Assembly (NCBI RefSeq): GCF_954871325.1
Contig: NC_088779.1
Location: forward strand, 9,860,846-9,924,845
Reading direction: 5' to 3'
Source of the DNA: Gordionus sp. m RMFG-2023
Lineage: Eukaryota; Nematomorpha; Gordioida; Chordodea; Parachordodidae
DNA length: 64,000 bases
A model generated the notes under the pieces. It saw only the letters and a program-made list of their open reading frames with translations. It was not told where the DNA came from and did no database searches. The number at the start of each line of letters is the position of its first letter. Position 1 is the first letter of the stretch. Position numbers and translations under genes: made by a program. Shown piece by piece: positions 15,301 to 30,300 of this stretch.

Positions 15301-18300
15301 AAAAATTAAAATATGGAAATAAAATACCTTTTTATTTTTTACTTTATATTATATAATATTTTTTAAAAAAATTTTTAAATAATTTATGCCGAGATTTTTA
15401 ATTCAGATCAAACCATCCATAGTTTGGTTTATGTTAAACGGTGTCAAATTAACATATAGCAATTTGCTAAACAACGACTAATTTATTAAAAATGCAATAA
15501 GACTATTTTCAATATAATGTTAACAGATGATATGCTGATGATTCCGGTCTAATATATATAACACCCCGCGTAGCCCATAATCACCTAGTTAGCGTCCGAA
15601 AAAAGCAATTCTTACTGAATTTGATAAAATTTAAGACAAGTTGGCATCGTCTAACATAAGTCCAAAAGTTCTTCATTCTCATTTTAATTATTACATATTT
15701 TTTTGTTGTATATATTAGTCATTATTTATCTAATTAATAATAATTCAATCAAGGCATGTGAATTTTTATTCTCTGATATTATAACTGATTTTATAATGAT
15801 TATATCAATCAATGGTACTTATTTCATCAGATGAAAATAATTTAACTCTGCCATGACCCCAAACTTATTTTACACCAATAAACAAAATTAAGGACACTAG
15901 TCTTTTGTAAATGAAAAATTGTCTCATCTCGATACCCAGCTCAAATCTATAAGAACAAATGAAGGTAAAAGTATGAATTTTATATTATATAAAATATATA
16001 ATATTTTATGGAGTTACATTACCTTATTTTAAATAGAATATTAAATCATTATAGATATAATATTAAAAAGCCCACTCATAAAATAAAATGTATTAATCTA
16101 TATAGTATTAAATTATTCTTAACATGATGATAATTAATAATATTTTAACTAAAAAAAAATTCGACTATATTCTTCAAAGATGAAAGAAATTAATGAACAT
16201 TTAAATAGTAACAAAAAAAAGAAATATTGAAAATAATCAAACCCTTACGAGAATCCAGTTGCAAATAGTTGTTAGGATATTCAATAAATTTTTCTCATGG
16301 TGTTTTAAACCTTGTTAATCTTTGATACTAGAGTAGATCATACTTAGTGTAGGTTGCAATTTTGTGATAATATCTATAAAGGCTGTACTCTTTACTATTG
16401 AAAATGGTTGGAGATCTTCAATTACATAATTTAAAACTAATTCTTAAGCATGATTTTGTGTTTTATTTTTGAAGAGGGATTCTCTATCTTCCTAAGGGTT
16501 GATTGATTCTTTTCCAACTTTTCTTTTTTTGTATAATAGAATTTTTCGTTATTTTCTGTAGGGATTAAGTTTAATATGGTAGCATTTAATGTAAACATCA
16601 ATACTTGGCATATAATGCAGAAATAATATTGATGAGTGTCCGTTTTCATTCTTAAGTAACATTGATAGCAATAAGTAATAATGGTTATATATCTCATTAA
16701 TCCCGAAAGAATAAACTTTGCTTTGGACATCGACCAAAAAAAAGTCTTGTAGTGGACCTCTTTCAAATCGAATGAAACTTTGCATGATGATAATATATCT
16801 TGTGAGGAGTGAGGACCCATGCAATTTAGTTTTTTGCTCTAACTTAGTTCCGGAGATATGGATGGTTAAAGTTTAAAAAAGCTTCTTTCCTAATTTGAAA
16901 AAACTGGTAAAAATAAAGATTACTCAAAAAATAAAAATGATAAAGACCTATATTTGGTATTATTAGATAGGCCTCGATTTTCTAAAAAAACAGATGTATC
17001 TCCGGAAAAAGTAAAAGATTTTTTTTTAAATATGTACTTATGCATAAAATTTTCTAAAAGTTGGTAAGCATGTTTATTAAATCAATATAAATTTATACCG
17101 AAAAAATTGTTGGGATAGATAACCATTGTTTTTTTTAGTTAATTTTTAATCGATAAAAAAAGTAATGGTTGGCAAAGTGCTAAAAAAAATCTAAATATTA
17201 TTTTTTTAAATTTAATTAATATATATAATATATAATTTTAAAAAATAGCTTTACTTAATATTGAAATAAAATATCATTATTTAGATATAGATTTCCATTT
17301 TGTTGTGTAAAACGAAGTGGATATAAGCATGTAAGTAGTATCTATTGCTGTTAGAGGATTTACAATTTCTTTAATATTATTGACAGAAGCATATAAATTA
17401 TCTTCATTAGGTGGGAAAATGAAGGATGAAGAGTTTTGATGCCGACCATTTCATTTTACAACTATCAATAGCTACCATTTAGTGCTTAATTAACCCTTAT
17501 TGGTGTAGGAAAAGTTTCATACTGGAGCCAGGACTGAATTAAATCGCCTTCATCTGAAAAAATAAGTGCTATTGACATACCTTAGTTGATTCAATATTAA
17601 TTAGGCCTAGACTGTATAAAATTAAACAAATAATGTAATAAAATAATAATGAAGAACTTTGGGGATTATGTTAGACCAAGCCCACTTGCCACATTTATCA
17701 TGGTTTGAATCTAGTAAGGATTGGGTTTATTTTCTGCCACTATAATGTGGTTGTGTGCTACATGGGGTATGATATATAGTAGATAGGAACTGTCCACATG
17801 TCCTTCTTTTAAATATAATATGTCCTTTTGCATTTTAAATAAATTTAATGGTTGCTTAGCAAATCGCTATATGTTAACTTTGTGTTATAGTTATTCGAGT
17901 ATTACTCGTTTTTTCATCAACATTATTTTACAGTATTACTTCAACCTATTTTTATAATTTTTAATTTAAAAATAGAAATAGACCACTCTGAATATACAAA
18001 ATGTATGAGTAAAATAACACATTAGAGGTCGAGAACTAAGCCAGCCCACGAAACTTTTTAAAAAATTCATGCCATTAATTTTGAGGACCTATTTAATAAT
18101 TTTAAACAATGTCCGACAAAGACCTTAATAATTTTTATGAAATAAAAAGAAATAAATTTGCTAAAATTAACAGTTTTATAAACATTTTGAAAACTTTGGT
18201 CCAGCTTAAAAAAATATTTTGATAATTTGAGCAGCATGGAAAATTTCTTTCAGAATATATCACGCCAACCTTCTAAAAATACATTTTACTTTTTAAATCT

Positions 18301-21300
18301 GGATAATCGAAATATGCCGGCAAACTTTTTTTTATATTAACCTATGGGTCCCTTTGGTTTCTTTGTAAATTTTTTTTGGGCATAAGCGCTTTCGATAGCT
18401 TTCAATAAACCAGGCATCCATTCTCCGTATAGAAGAGTGATATCAGTATCCGAGTTGCTAATATCCCTAACTTCGTTCCGCTTTTTCCTCAACATCTCAC
18501 CCATGTATGTTAGTTCAGAACTGGCAATTAATATGTTAAATTTTATAAAAAATTATAAATAAATTTTAGGCTAAGGCTTTTATATTATACATGTATAATT
18601 ATTTCTAAATTACCATAAAAAGAAAAAATAATATGCTTTAGTTAGGGTTGTTAAAAAGCCCGATTCGAGATTTTAGCCAAAAGAATATTAAGCCTGGAGA
18701 TTTTGCTCAAAGATGGGAAAAAGGTTTGGATCTCTATTTGCAGGATCTCGTAACTTACAGAATATTATTTTGGCTAAAATCTTAATCGGATTGTTTTTAA
18801 AAATCGAAGAAAATCGGGCTTGTTAATACCCTACTTCGATGAGAACCTGTATATTTTATACACTTATTTTAATCTAAGGTAACATAAAAAGTAAATATTT
18901 AATGAACCCGTAACAGAGGCATTTTTGACTTCTAGTTTAGTTTCCATTCTGGCCAAAAATGTTCCGCACATGTGACTTTACACATACTATATATATACTG
19001 GTTGATTCATAAATATTCGTATTTATTTTCTTAATTCCCGTGAGTTCCTTTGGATTATCGAAATCCAACTTTATTTATTATCATTTATATCCAATCATAA
19101 ATTTTAGAAATAGCCAAAGAAGATATAGATAAGAATGTACAATTTGAAAGAAAAAAATCAACTAAATGTTTAATATGATTTTCTTTATTAGGAGTGAATA
19201 TATATATAAATATATATGATTAAAAGCTTTTAAAATGAGAAAAAAATATATTGAAAATATTTTCAAAAAGGGAGATTCACTTGGGAAATTCAATTCTACT
19301 CGAATAAATTAATTCTAATCCAAATTCATTCTGAGTCCTCGGAAAATTTGATTCTAATAATGAATAAATCGCTCTCAATAAATATAATTAAAATATAAAA
19401 TTCTTACTAATTAAATTTATCCCGCATTTTAAAAGATAAGCATTGTATATAATTATTGATAAAAAGATCAACTTATATGCTTTAAATTTCAACAACATAT
19501 GTAAACAAGATATTAAAAGAAAATGCCATTATATTTTAAGAAACTTATTTTAATAAAGAAAGAACATTAAATACTAATTAACTAGTAATTTAACAGAGGC
19601 CATGTCAGAACATTCTAGAACGCATACAAGTCAAAAATTAGGTTGCAAAATGGATTCCAAAAACTTTGATATTTAGAGATTGCACATTAACAAAATCACC
19701 ATTCTGCTTGTTAGTTGTATTCATTTTAAATGATTTACATAATTTAAGGTAATAGGTGAATATATAATTCATTTTATTGAATGTTTAATTTCTCATATGC
19801 CAGAATGCTCTGGTATATTCTTAACCTTAAAAATTAATTGACACTAGTGATCTGCATCGGGCCTAATTTTTCAAGCCCAGCCCGGCCCGAATTGGAAATT
19901 TTTTTTTAAAAAATTTAGCGGCCAGGCCCAAATTTATTTAAATATTTAATTTTTATAATTACTCAAAATAAAAGAAATATGTTATATGGCGTTTAGTTTC
20001 AATAAATAAAATCAAAAATTCCATATAAAATTGATAAATTTAGATATATTTAAAAAAATTTCCAAGGTCCGACCCAACCTGGCCCGAATTTTTTAAAAAA
20101 TATTAGGCCCAGCCCAATCCAATTATTTTAAATAAAATTAGGCCCGAGCCCGGCCCAAACTTTGCAGATCTCTAATTGACACAATGTTTCAATTATTTAT
20201 AATAAAAACGAAAATGTGTTAAAAAGTAGATAAATCAAATTAGAGGGTGTTAATATACTATATATATGGCCAGAATGGATTACACCTTAACGGGGGTGGT
20301 AGTCTTGATGGGGTACCTAGAGCATTACTTTAGGAGATCTAGCGAGCATTAAGTCTACTTAGGAAAACATTCTCACTTTCCTTTTTATTAATCTATTTTC
20401 TTACACGTATTTCTGATTTTTCTCCGCTTCATGGCGAATAGAGGTCTCCAGGTTGCCCTGATCCAGGGTTTGAGTTCTTAGCATAGATCGGAGAGACTCG
20501 AGTTTATCCTTGAGTTCCTGGACTTCCTTTTTTTTCATGTCTATCATGTCACGTTTCTCTTTTTCTTTTTCCAAATTTTTTGACTTGCTGGTGTCTGCAT
20601 TGACAGCTACATAGTCATTACTATCAAAAAATATAAGATAAAATAATGTTTAAAATAAAATATATAACAGTATTATTATTGAGCCAGAAGGATTTGTAAA
20701 CTTTATAACTTGTCATATAAAAACAATTTGAACGATTAAATTAAACAGGGCAAACAAATTGGTCGAAAAAGAACAATAACATCTATAAAGTTGAGGATCT
20801 CCAATCGAGCTAAAATGTATATACAATAAAATCTCTTAAAGTGGTCTATCATTAACTTGACCTCCTAAAGATCGATCTCGTAACCAGATCCCAATATTCC
20901 AATTCAAAATTCCATAAATTATAGAACTATTCCCCTATGCTGAACAAAACGTAACTGTCTAGGAGTCAGGAGTTTAAACTATATAGAAGGTCAAAGGCCC
21001 GGTTCTATTGGTCTTAGACAGGGGCCGATATTTTTGATGGACTTTTATTTTTATTTTTTAGGGTCTGGACAAGTCCTTTAATAATATTTAAATTATAATT
21101 ATTTTGCCTAATTTTTTTTATTTTTCTAGATTAGTTCGTTTTTATTTTGCAATATGAATACCGTAAGTATGTCATTACTTATAGTCCCAATAAAAAACAC
21201 TGAGTATGTTTTCAATATTGTAAAATAAAATGTTTCCATCCAGAGCAACAAGTAGTAAAATAATTGTTTGATTTTTAGCAGTAAATTAATCAAAATAAGC

Positions 21301-24300
21301 TGTATTATTTTTTTATTATTATAAAATATATCTATTGGCCATTATTTATATAGTCATATTTTAACATCATTTCTATTTTTTCTTTAATCTAAATACAATA
21401 CTGGATTTTTGATTCTCAACCCTTACCATTATTATCAGGTTTTTTATAAATATATTGTTCGGCTCTCAAATATCAATAAATTTCCAAGTTAATAAAAAAA
21501 AATAATATTAATTAACTTACAAAAATTTTGGAACCCTGCCCATTGATTTTTTACTGCCAATTTAATTTACATAGTACCCATTTTCATTAATATTACTTTT
21601 TTTTATGAAACTGAGTGAATAATTTAACCTAATTCTTAATAAAATTAATTAGGTAATCTAAACACAAAATTTATATTTTTAATGATGAAAATACTTTAAA
21701 AACACAATCTACTTCTAATTTCAAATGCCCTCCACGAGCATAAAGTCACTTTCTAAGGACCCTGACTTCACTACACTATATAATGATAATAAACCAAAAA
21801 AATATTACATTTATCTAATTAATTTTAATTATCATTTTGCATGAAATTCTTCATATCGATTTAAACTTAAATTTTAAACCCTTTTTTTATTCACATGTTT
21901 AAGGATTGGTTATTAAAAATAATTGGTAAAAAAATAAATATCTTTTTGTGGGTAAAATTTGACAATTTTCAAATTATGAACTTTTTATCAATTTTTAATT
22001 TAAAACTTAATATAATTATCAATTTAAAATTAGGCAAAATTCGCAAGCTTTGAAAACCCACTTTATATAATAGAGAGGGGGGGTTGAATTGAATACATAT
22101 TCATGCAAAACTCATATTAAGATATAACCCAATTTGTTATAGGCTAATAAGATAAAACTATAAAATTAAAATTTAGGATTAGAATTTATAAGAAGGATTT
22201 GTGATTCTACCTTTCGCTTAATTCGACTAGCGTTGTTTGCAGCGTTTGTTTCTCTTCAGCTAAATGTTTGATTTGATGGCTTATGGAATTTAATTTTAGC
22301 TGCATCATATTTTTGTTTAAAAAAAATATATAAATCAAAAATATTAAAAATTATTGGTGTATTATCCATCTTTATTACTCCAGAATATTATTTAGTTACA
22401 TTATACAAATTAAATTACAAATATAAATAAAAAATTCCAACATTAAAAACTGAACTTAATATATAAAAAATAGAGAACCATAATTGAGAATTTTATACAA
22501 ATCGGTAAAAAATTAAAATATAAAAATAACACTTAGGCCGTATCCTGGGTCGACTTATTACAAATAATCGACTGTTTAGTCGGTATTTAGTATCGACTAA
22601 ACAGCCTAAAAAGCTAAAGGAAATTTTTATTAAAGGAAACGAAAAAACAAAAAACGAGAAAAAAATACAAAAAATAACAATACCATCAAATACCTAAAAC
22701 AAACCAAATTAGGGTGTCCTAGTGCAACTGTTTAGTCTAGGCTAAAGAGTAATTAAATATCTATTGTAGTTTTCATTTTTACATATATTTTATTTAAAAA
22801 AGTTATAACAGATGTATTTAACCAAATTTCGTATTTAATCGGTATTTGTGATTTATACCGATAATAAACTATTAATCCATTTATTCAAAAAGGATAACAA
22901 AGAATTAATGTTGTCCCCGCGACTATAGCGTTGATTGTTTCTTGTGGGAAGTTTCAATGTGGGAATTCGGTATCGGCAAGAAAAAGTGAATCACTTGTCA
23001 GAAAATTTGTCTAGATATAGTGAAGAGTCGTTAATTTCTACCCTATCCTATATGCTAAAGGAAGGTCCTACAACTTGGGAATATTTTAAATAAATACCTT
23101 AAAGGATAGGGGATTAAGTCATATTCTAACGAAAGTAAAACCGTGGAAAAATAATTATAATGAATATAAAAAGATTGAAAAAGAATGTCATTTGTTGATC
23201 ATTATCTAATGCGTGGAAATCGTGCTACACTTTATTGCGTGATAGTATTTTATGTTTGCAACATGCTGGTCATCAGGGCAGAGACAAAATGAAATCTTGG
23301 CTCGTGAATATGTTTGGTGGTGCGGTTGGAAATCGAAAAAATCACAAAAAGATGTGCCCCGTGCAATACTGTACCTTTATGCCCTATAAAGAGGTGGGCA
23401 ATGGATGGCCAAAGTCAAGTCAACTGTGAGAACGTGTCCACATTAATTTTTTTGATTTAAAAAAAAAACATTTTTTAATCGTGGATTCATATTTCAGGTG
23501 AATTGAATATTAAAAAGTCCATGGGACGACTAAAATCATTATTAAAATATTACAGAGATTGTGGGCTAAATTTCGAATTTAAAAAATTATTTTGTCTGAT
23601 GGGGATCCAGCTTTTATAAGTAAATATTTAGAACATTTTCGTGCATCGTTACAAATAAAACATGTGTTGGCTCCACCATATCATCCTAGCTCTAATGGCC
23701 AGGCGAAGAGAATGGTAACCATTGTAAAAAATTGGATCAAAGAAAAAGATAACGTTGGCCGATTTATACTATAATAATTCCAGGAACCCTGAAGGTTTGA
23801 CTTATGGGGATAAGGTCCAAAGTGCTCTTAGATTTATTAAAACCAAAAGGTAGTTATTATACTACCCGGTAAAAAGAGTAAAAAAATATACAGTTGGACA
23901 AATAATATGGGCCTGTTTATTCGAGAATAGAGTAAAAAATGGGGCAAAGGTAGTATACTAGAAAATGTGGGTGCGAAATTGAATCGTATAGCGTTCAAGG
24001 ATGAAAACACTGGAATCCGTCACAATGACCACATTAAGATGGGTGAATAGAAATGAATGTGAAACCATTATTAAATATAAAAACCAATATATTATATATA
24101 TAGGACCTACATTCGGTAACCTTATAAGGATATGTGTACAATGTTCGGGGTTGTTTGAGTACAAGCTAAAAAATTATACAACCACTGTTGTGAAATTGAG
24201 CACATTGGCATTTAAAAAATGTGCTAATAAATATATAGGATCTTATACCCCCCCCCTTAAAAAAATTTATTTTTATCATATCTTAAACATCACCCGTTTT

Positions 24301-27300
24301 TTCAATAAAATTAATTTTCTATAATTAGGAACTAACATACAAAAGCATCAAAATTACACGAATGCTTAATGGACAAGATCATTTCTAAAATGAATATAGA
24401 CCTGTGTCAGGCTTATATTTGCAGATCTGGTTCGGCTCAATTTAAGGTTTGACATAGATAGATACAAATAAATCGCCAAGCAGCATATTATCTCATATAT
24501 CAATGGCATCTCCTTTCTCTCTTTTTTGTTAAGAAAATTATCACGTGACAATGTTTCATTAAATCATCTCATTTTAAACTGCTGTGTCCTAAATATTGTT
24601 TATTTAGAAGTTTGTGAATTTTAATCAAATCGTATGTTAGAATTTTCTAGAATTATGTTTTAGAAAAAAATAATAATAACTAATCTACATACGTTTAACT
24701 CTTTTTCCAACTTTTTCATATTTTTACTCTCTGTAAATTTAGCTTGGTGCTGTTTATTCATGCTATCGCTCTCGACGGAAAGATTCGTAATTTCCTTGAC
24801 CAAATCGGCAATTTTTAGAGAATTCTGGTCAGCGTGTTTCTGTAAAATAATCATGTCTTAGGTCATGCAAATCAATTTTGTTTTTTTTAAAAAGGTAAAT
24901 ATAATATTGAACTAAGGCCGCATTTATAGTAAACGCGTTTTGTTTAAGCGTTGGGTTATTTAATGCAGCATTATTAAAAAATAAAGCCAATAAATAGGTA
25001 TAAATTTATAAATATCGAACGTTATGATGATAACTCTATGATAAAATTTGAAAAACATATGTTGCGATGTGTCGATAAAATGAATAGGATACGATTATAA
25101 AAACAATAACGAATGATTTTTATTTTTATTAAATATTATATAAAATAATTATCCCTATTTTAGCTTTATCTTAAATTAGCATTTAAAATTGAAGCAGCTG
25201 TAACCTTGAAGATAACGCGTTTACTGTAAATTTAGCGTAAGGGAGAAAATAAAATAAATGAAAAAAACTCTAAACAATATTCTAAGGTAAAATGGTTGAT
25301 ATATGTGTATATTAGCGGCAATGTCATAAAATTATTTTTTGAAGCTCGTTTTTTATAAATTTAAAATCTGTTTTTTACCTGAAAATGTATTCCATTATGT
25401 TTGGAATACTTAGTTCAGGAATTCCAAATAATTTTGCCATGAACTTTTGAACTTGATATAATTTATAATAGTTTTGCCATATACTTTTCTATATAAATTA
25501 TAAATGACTTAAAAATTAAGGACAAAATTGCCTACAATTCATAAGGTAGGTTTTCTAAATATGCTGGAATATATTTCCGGAAAAATAAGATTCATAATTT
25601 AAAAACGTGCTCAAAAAAATATTCAAAGTTGAAGCAATAACACATTACAAGAAAAAACACATTGCCGCTAACATATATAAATATATATGAGACCTGCAAG
25701 CCCATCCTGGGTACAGGTGCCGAGCCTTATTTTTTTAAATAAACACGGGTTTACATTTCTTTGAAATACTCGGGCAGGATAAAAAAAAATTTCTTCCATA
25801 AATCAGGGCCAGGCCGGGCCGAATATTTTAAATGGCGATCATAAAATAGTAAAATATATTCAAAAATTGTTGTATAATTGAATAATAGCATTCATTAACT
25901 TCTCATATTTATAATTAGAGATCTGCAAAGTTCAGCCCGGAGAGATATTTTAATAGATTAAAATGGGCTGGGCCGGGCAAAAATCATAACCAGTTGAGCA
26001 CATTTTAACGGGCTGGGCAAGTCGTAAATAAAAAAATTTCGAGCCGGCCCAGGCAATTAGATAAAAAAAATTCTGTGGACAGACCGAGCTTTAATAACAT
26101 TTTTCTACACATTTTAATTATATAGGATATCTTTAAAAATAATTATATCCAAAAAGTTTAAAATACTTTTATCTTTTATTGTTATTTATTTTCTTTTCAT
26201 CATAACATTTATACTATATTATGGTACCAAATTTATTTTCGATTTTTCTTCCTTAATAAAATATATCCAAAAAGTTAAAAAATAATTTTATTTCTCTTCT
26301 TTTATAAAATAATTTAAATGTTCAATAAAAAAAAAATTATGGAGACAAATAGGCTATTATTATATGATATGATGAATTAAATTGAAGTGAAGGGAAGTAT
26401 GGAAAGATTTGGCACACAACTTTTGGAATAAAATAATATAAATAGATTATATTAAAAATAGATAATATTAAAAACAACTTATTTATTTTATTGTATAATA
26501 CAATACATATTTTTTATTTTATATTTCATATTCATAAAAAATAAATATTATATTGTATTTAACTTAATTAAATCATCCAAAAAAATCAAGAAAAAACATT
26601 ATTAGTTAAAAAATTTTCACTATTTCTGTCTAGATCTTTTAGTAGCGTAATTTATGCAAAATTAATTTTAATTTTGTTCAAAAGTTTGTGATTTATGACT
26701 GTCTATTGGTGCTTGGGCAATTTCATTTATATATTTTTTTAATATAAAATTATGTCATTTAAATTTAAAGTAATATCAATTTTTTAAAAAATTTAGAGCA
26801 GGGTAAACAATATTTCTAGCCAGGCCGGGCTTCAGACAAATTTTTTTTTAAATTACAGGCCAGGTCAGACAAAAAACTCAGCGGGCCATGCCAGGTAACT
26901 TATGCAAAAGCTTAACAGGCCAAAAAGGACCGGGTTTTGCAGACCTTAGTTTCTTATATCATTTCAAAATCATTTTATTGAAAAAATTTCATATCCCTGG
27001 GCCGAATCAAAATTTATTTTAAAAAAAATCAAGGCCAAGCTGAGCCAAAAACTTTTCTTTAAAGAAATCCGGGTGAGGTCAAATAAAACAAATCTTGGTC
27101 GGGCTGTGCAATTGGTACCTTTGCAGGTCTATGATATATACATACTAACTTCGGTATTCAGTGATTGTCTAATAAACTTCAATAAATCCTATTTAGCCCC
27201 CTCCCTCTTCCAAAAAAAAAATATATTCTAATTTTTAGATATTATAAATATTACCAAAAAATGAGGGCATTCATCTTAATTTTAATAAAAGATTTTTACT

Positions 27301-30300
27301 TCATATTCTATTGAGACAGGCTCAGAATGAACCGAGAAAAAGAATCATCAAAAAAAAGGGGGGAAAGATGACTCAAACATATAAAATAATTATATAAAAT
27401 TCGTATATCTATGAGACTCAAATAGAAATTTTAAGAATATATGATAAACCGTAAATTTAATCAATTTAGATCGCCAGGCTTGCAGAATGGTCTCTTCTTT
27501 AACTATGGTTTGCTTCAATTGCTCCATTTCCTGGTATATTACAAAATACAAGCCATATAAGATGTTAAATACAAAAACATCTGTATTGTTGTAATTAAAA
27601 ATATAAGAGAAATTTTTTTCAAAGATACCAAAAAAAAGTTAAAAATTGTAAAAAATAACTGCATTTGTAACTAAGGGTACATGCAAACTCAAAATAAATA
27701 AAGTTTATATATGTATTATTATCTTACTTATCCACTGTAAAGATAATATTAAAACGCGTAAAGCTATTATTATTTTTTTTAGTTTAAACCTAACCTAAAT
27801 GGTTACGGGTTCTATTGCACCTTATATTTAAAGAATATATCAATTAAATCCTCTTAAAATTTACGGTAATTATCTGAAAATATTCAAATTGGTGCATCTC
27901 CTTTTCCATGACGACTATATGATTTTTCAGTTGTTTCAAAATCTCGTATTTATCCAGCCGTTCTGCGAGCAATTTCAATTCCGCCTTGAATGTGTCCAGC
28001 ACCTAATGATTCCAATAATTTTTATAAATTTTAATAACAAATTGACATAAATTGCATATTTAATAAATTATACATATAAAGTATGGTTATTTTTGAGTTG
28101 ACTTAAAAACCCACTATTTAATATAACCTGGGAGGGAAGTAATATTTGTAAGAAATAAGATTCGTTAGGTTGATCAGTCTTTTCGTGAATCCGTCTCCCC
28201 GATTCTTTAAAAAAAATATTTAATCTTTCCTGCCGAAAGTGGTAAGAATGAAACAGGAGATGGGTATAAATGACTAAGAAGGATCGACGGAGCTAGTGAT
28301 TTTTCACGTTTCTGGAAAAGCGAGAGCATCGACGTTGGGATTGGATTTTAGGTGAATAAAGGTGAAGTTCCAAACCAGAAGCTGACCCCTTGACTAAGGA
28401 ATTACGGATATTCCATTGGTTCTAAATATGCAGGTTAGTTCAAGTCTAGAGAGAATATCTGCGGATTTAAGGGCACCAAAATGATGTTACATTTGGTGTG
28501 CCATGGAAAAAGGTTTCAACAAAAGTGGTAATGACCCTTACATCTTCTTGTTTCACTTACATTGGTATGGTAAAATGGTTATATGTCAATAAAGCGAAAT
28601 GTATTATCGTGAATGCCTAACCGCAAAAAGTTATTATAGCGAATGCATTTGCGCTAATATAATATAGCGAATGTATTATGAATGTAATACAGTGAAAGCA
28701 TTATCGCAAATTTATTATAGCGAATGCATTAAAGCGATCGCGCGATTGCCTAACAGCAAATGTTTTCCCGCGGTTATAGCGAAAATATTAGAGCGAATTC
28801 ATCATCGCGAATGCATTATTTTAAATGAATTATATCAGTTGCAATATAGGGGGAGTTTGATAAAAATTACATTTTTATATTTATCGGCCTTTAGAGACTT
28901 AATTGAACCTGAAAATGAAGCTAAAGTTGGGCTTGGATCTAAAAACAATTTCTTTTTTAAATAGTGCTAAGGCTTTTGACATTTTTGATTCAAAATATAT
29001 AAAAAAAGAATCTAAGTAATTAAATAATTTATCATGTGTTTAAGTCATATTTTTCAATTAAATTTGGACAGGCTCAGGCTTAAAATAAAAACATGGCTCG
29101 GACCTAAAAATAAATAAAAAATTTGGAGGGATTTCTGACCGAAATAAATTAAATTTGCAAGGCGCTAAGAAAAAGTTTTATTTAAAACATTGTGCCAAAC
29201 TGAATTGGTCCTCGGTAATCATTTATATTATTCTTTGACAAAACATTCTTTAATTAGTGAGGGATTTAAAGTTTAATTTTATGATGTAAATATTTATCCA
29301 AGCACAGTTTATATAATCCAAAAACTGTAATTTAGACATTTTCTTTTATAAAGTTCTCTTATTGCTTAATCAAAAAGACAAGGCCGAAGCTTATCATAAC
29401 AAGACAAGAAACAATGCCCAGCATCATAGGTAGATTTTAGAATAGAATGGCTACACATCTCAGGGCTTAATTCATATACAGTAAAAATATGATTTGTTGT
29501 AACACATTTCCATAATGTGAAAAAACATTCTTATATAGTTAAATAACTTTCCATAATTATTGTAAAAACTTGTTGAGATTTTTTTAAAAAAACCTTTAAA
29601 AACTTGAAAAAAAATTAATATTTTTAAAAACTTCCGGTAATATAACTTATATTAAAACTTTTGCCACAATTTTAATTTTAAACTTCTAATAATTTTTCAT
29701 AAGTTATAATTTTTTTCCGATTAAAAACTATATTTCTATTTTTTTTAAATGTCAAATTTTACTATCGCTAGTATTTTGAATCTATCAGTTTCAGGTTTGT
29801 TAATATAATATTCGATTATTTACTAACTTTATATATATAATTTTGGATACACCTTATCTGAAATAGAGCAGGGATAATTAGTGAAAATTATCCAAATATC
29901 ATATTTTTACTACCCTATTCGCCAAAATTAAATTCGATCGAAATTTTTTTAGGAATTATTAAAAATTAATACCGATCGAATTCTCCTAAACCCATTAACA
30001 GAATATAATTATTGCAATTGTTAAGAGTATTTTGAGCAGTTATTTTACATACAATTTTTCGAATTTTTATTCTCACATAAACTCCAATGAAGATGGAATT
30101 AGATGCATTCCTTTAAACGATTGAATTTATAATGGATTTGTATTGTGTAATAATTTATAATGGTTTTTTTTTATTTTAGTGTCTCGAATTGATCATATAA
30201 AAAAATAAAAATCTAAACAAATAAGAATTATCTGAAAACCTAAATTCCAATTTTCACTCATGTTTAAGAAATTTGAAATTTCTTATCCTGATTTCCATTC

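Larger units (their letters stand above)
18342..28002 (-). other. SMC6: SMC6 coiled coil 1 exons
   Basis: Six exons (27865-28002, 27450-27530, 24693-24839, 22211-22299, 20405-20620, 18342-18520) encode charged heptad-like sequence, for example LAERLDKYEILKQLKNHIVV and KEVQELKDKLESLRSMLR. The last exon ends with GEWMPGLLKAIESAY followed by KPKGPIG, the conserved lead into the SMC6 hinge. The phase of the 20405-20620 exon favours the donor GTAAGA at 20404 over a GT two bases upstream, because only that choice keeps the next exon open. Introns here are 0.3-2.6 kb and hold repeats. Confidence 0.88.

Noticed and set aside
16437-16824. Two overlapping minus-strand frames of 127 and 91 codons
   Set aside because: They lie in the SMC6 intron between coiled coil and hinge exons that join in frame, show no recognisable domain and have a low-complexity tail.
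28575-28830. CRISPR-like array
   Set aside because: Units are contiguous, degenerate and without distinct spacers, in a eukaryotic intron; it is a satellite.
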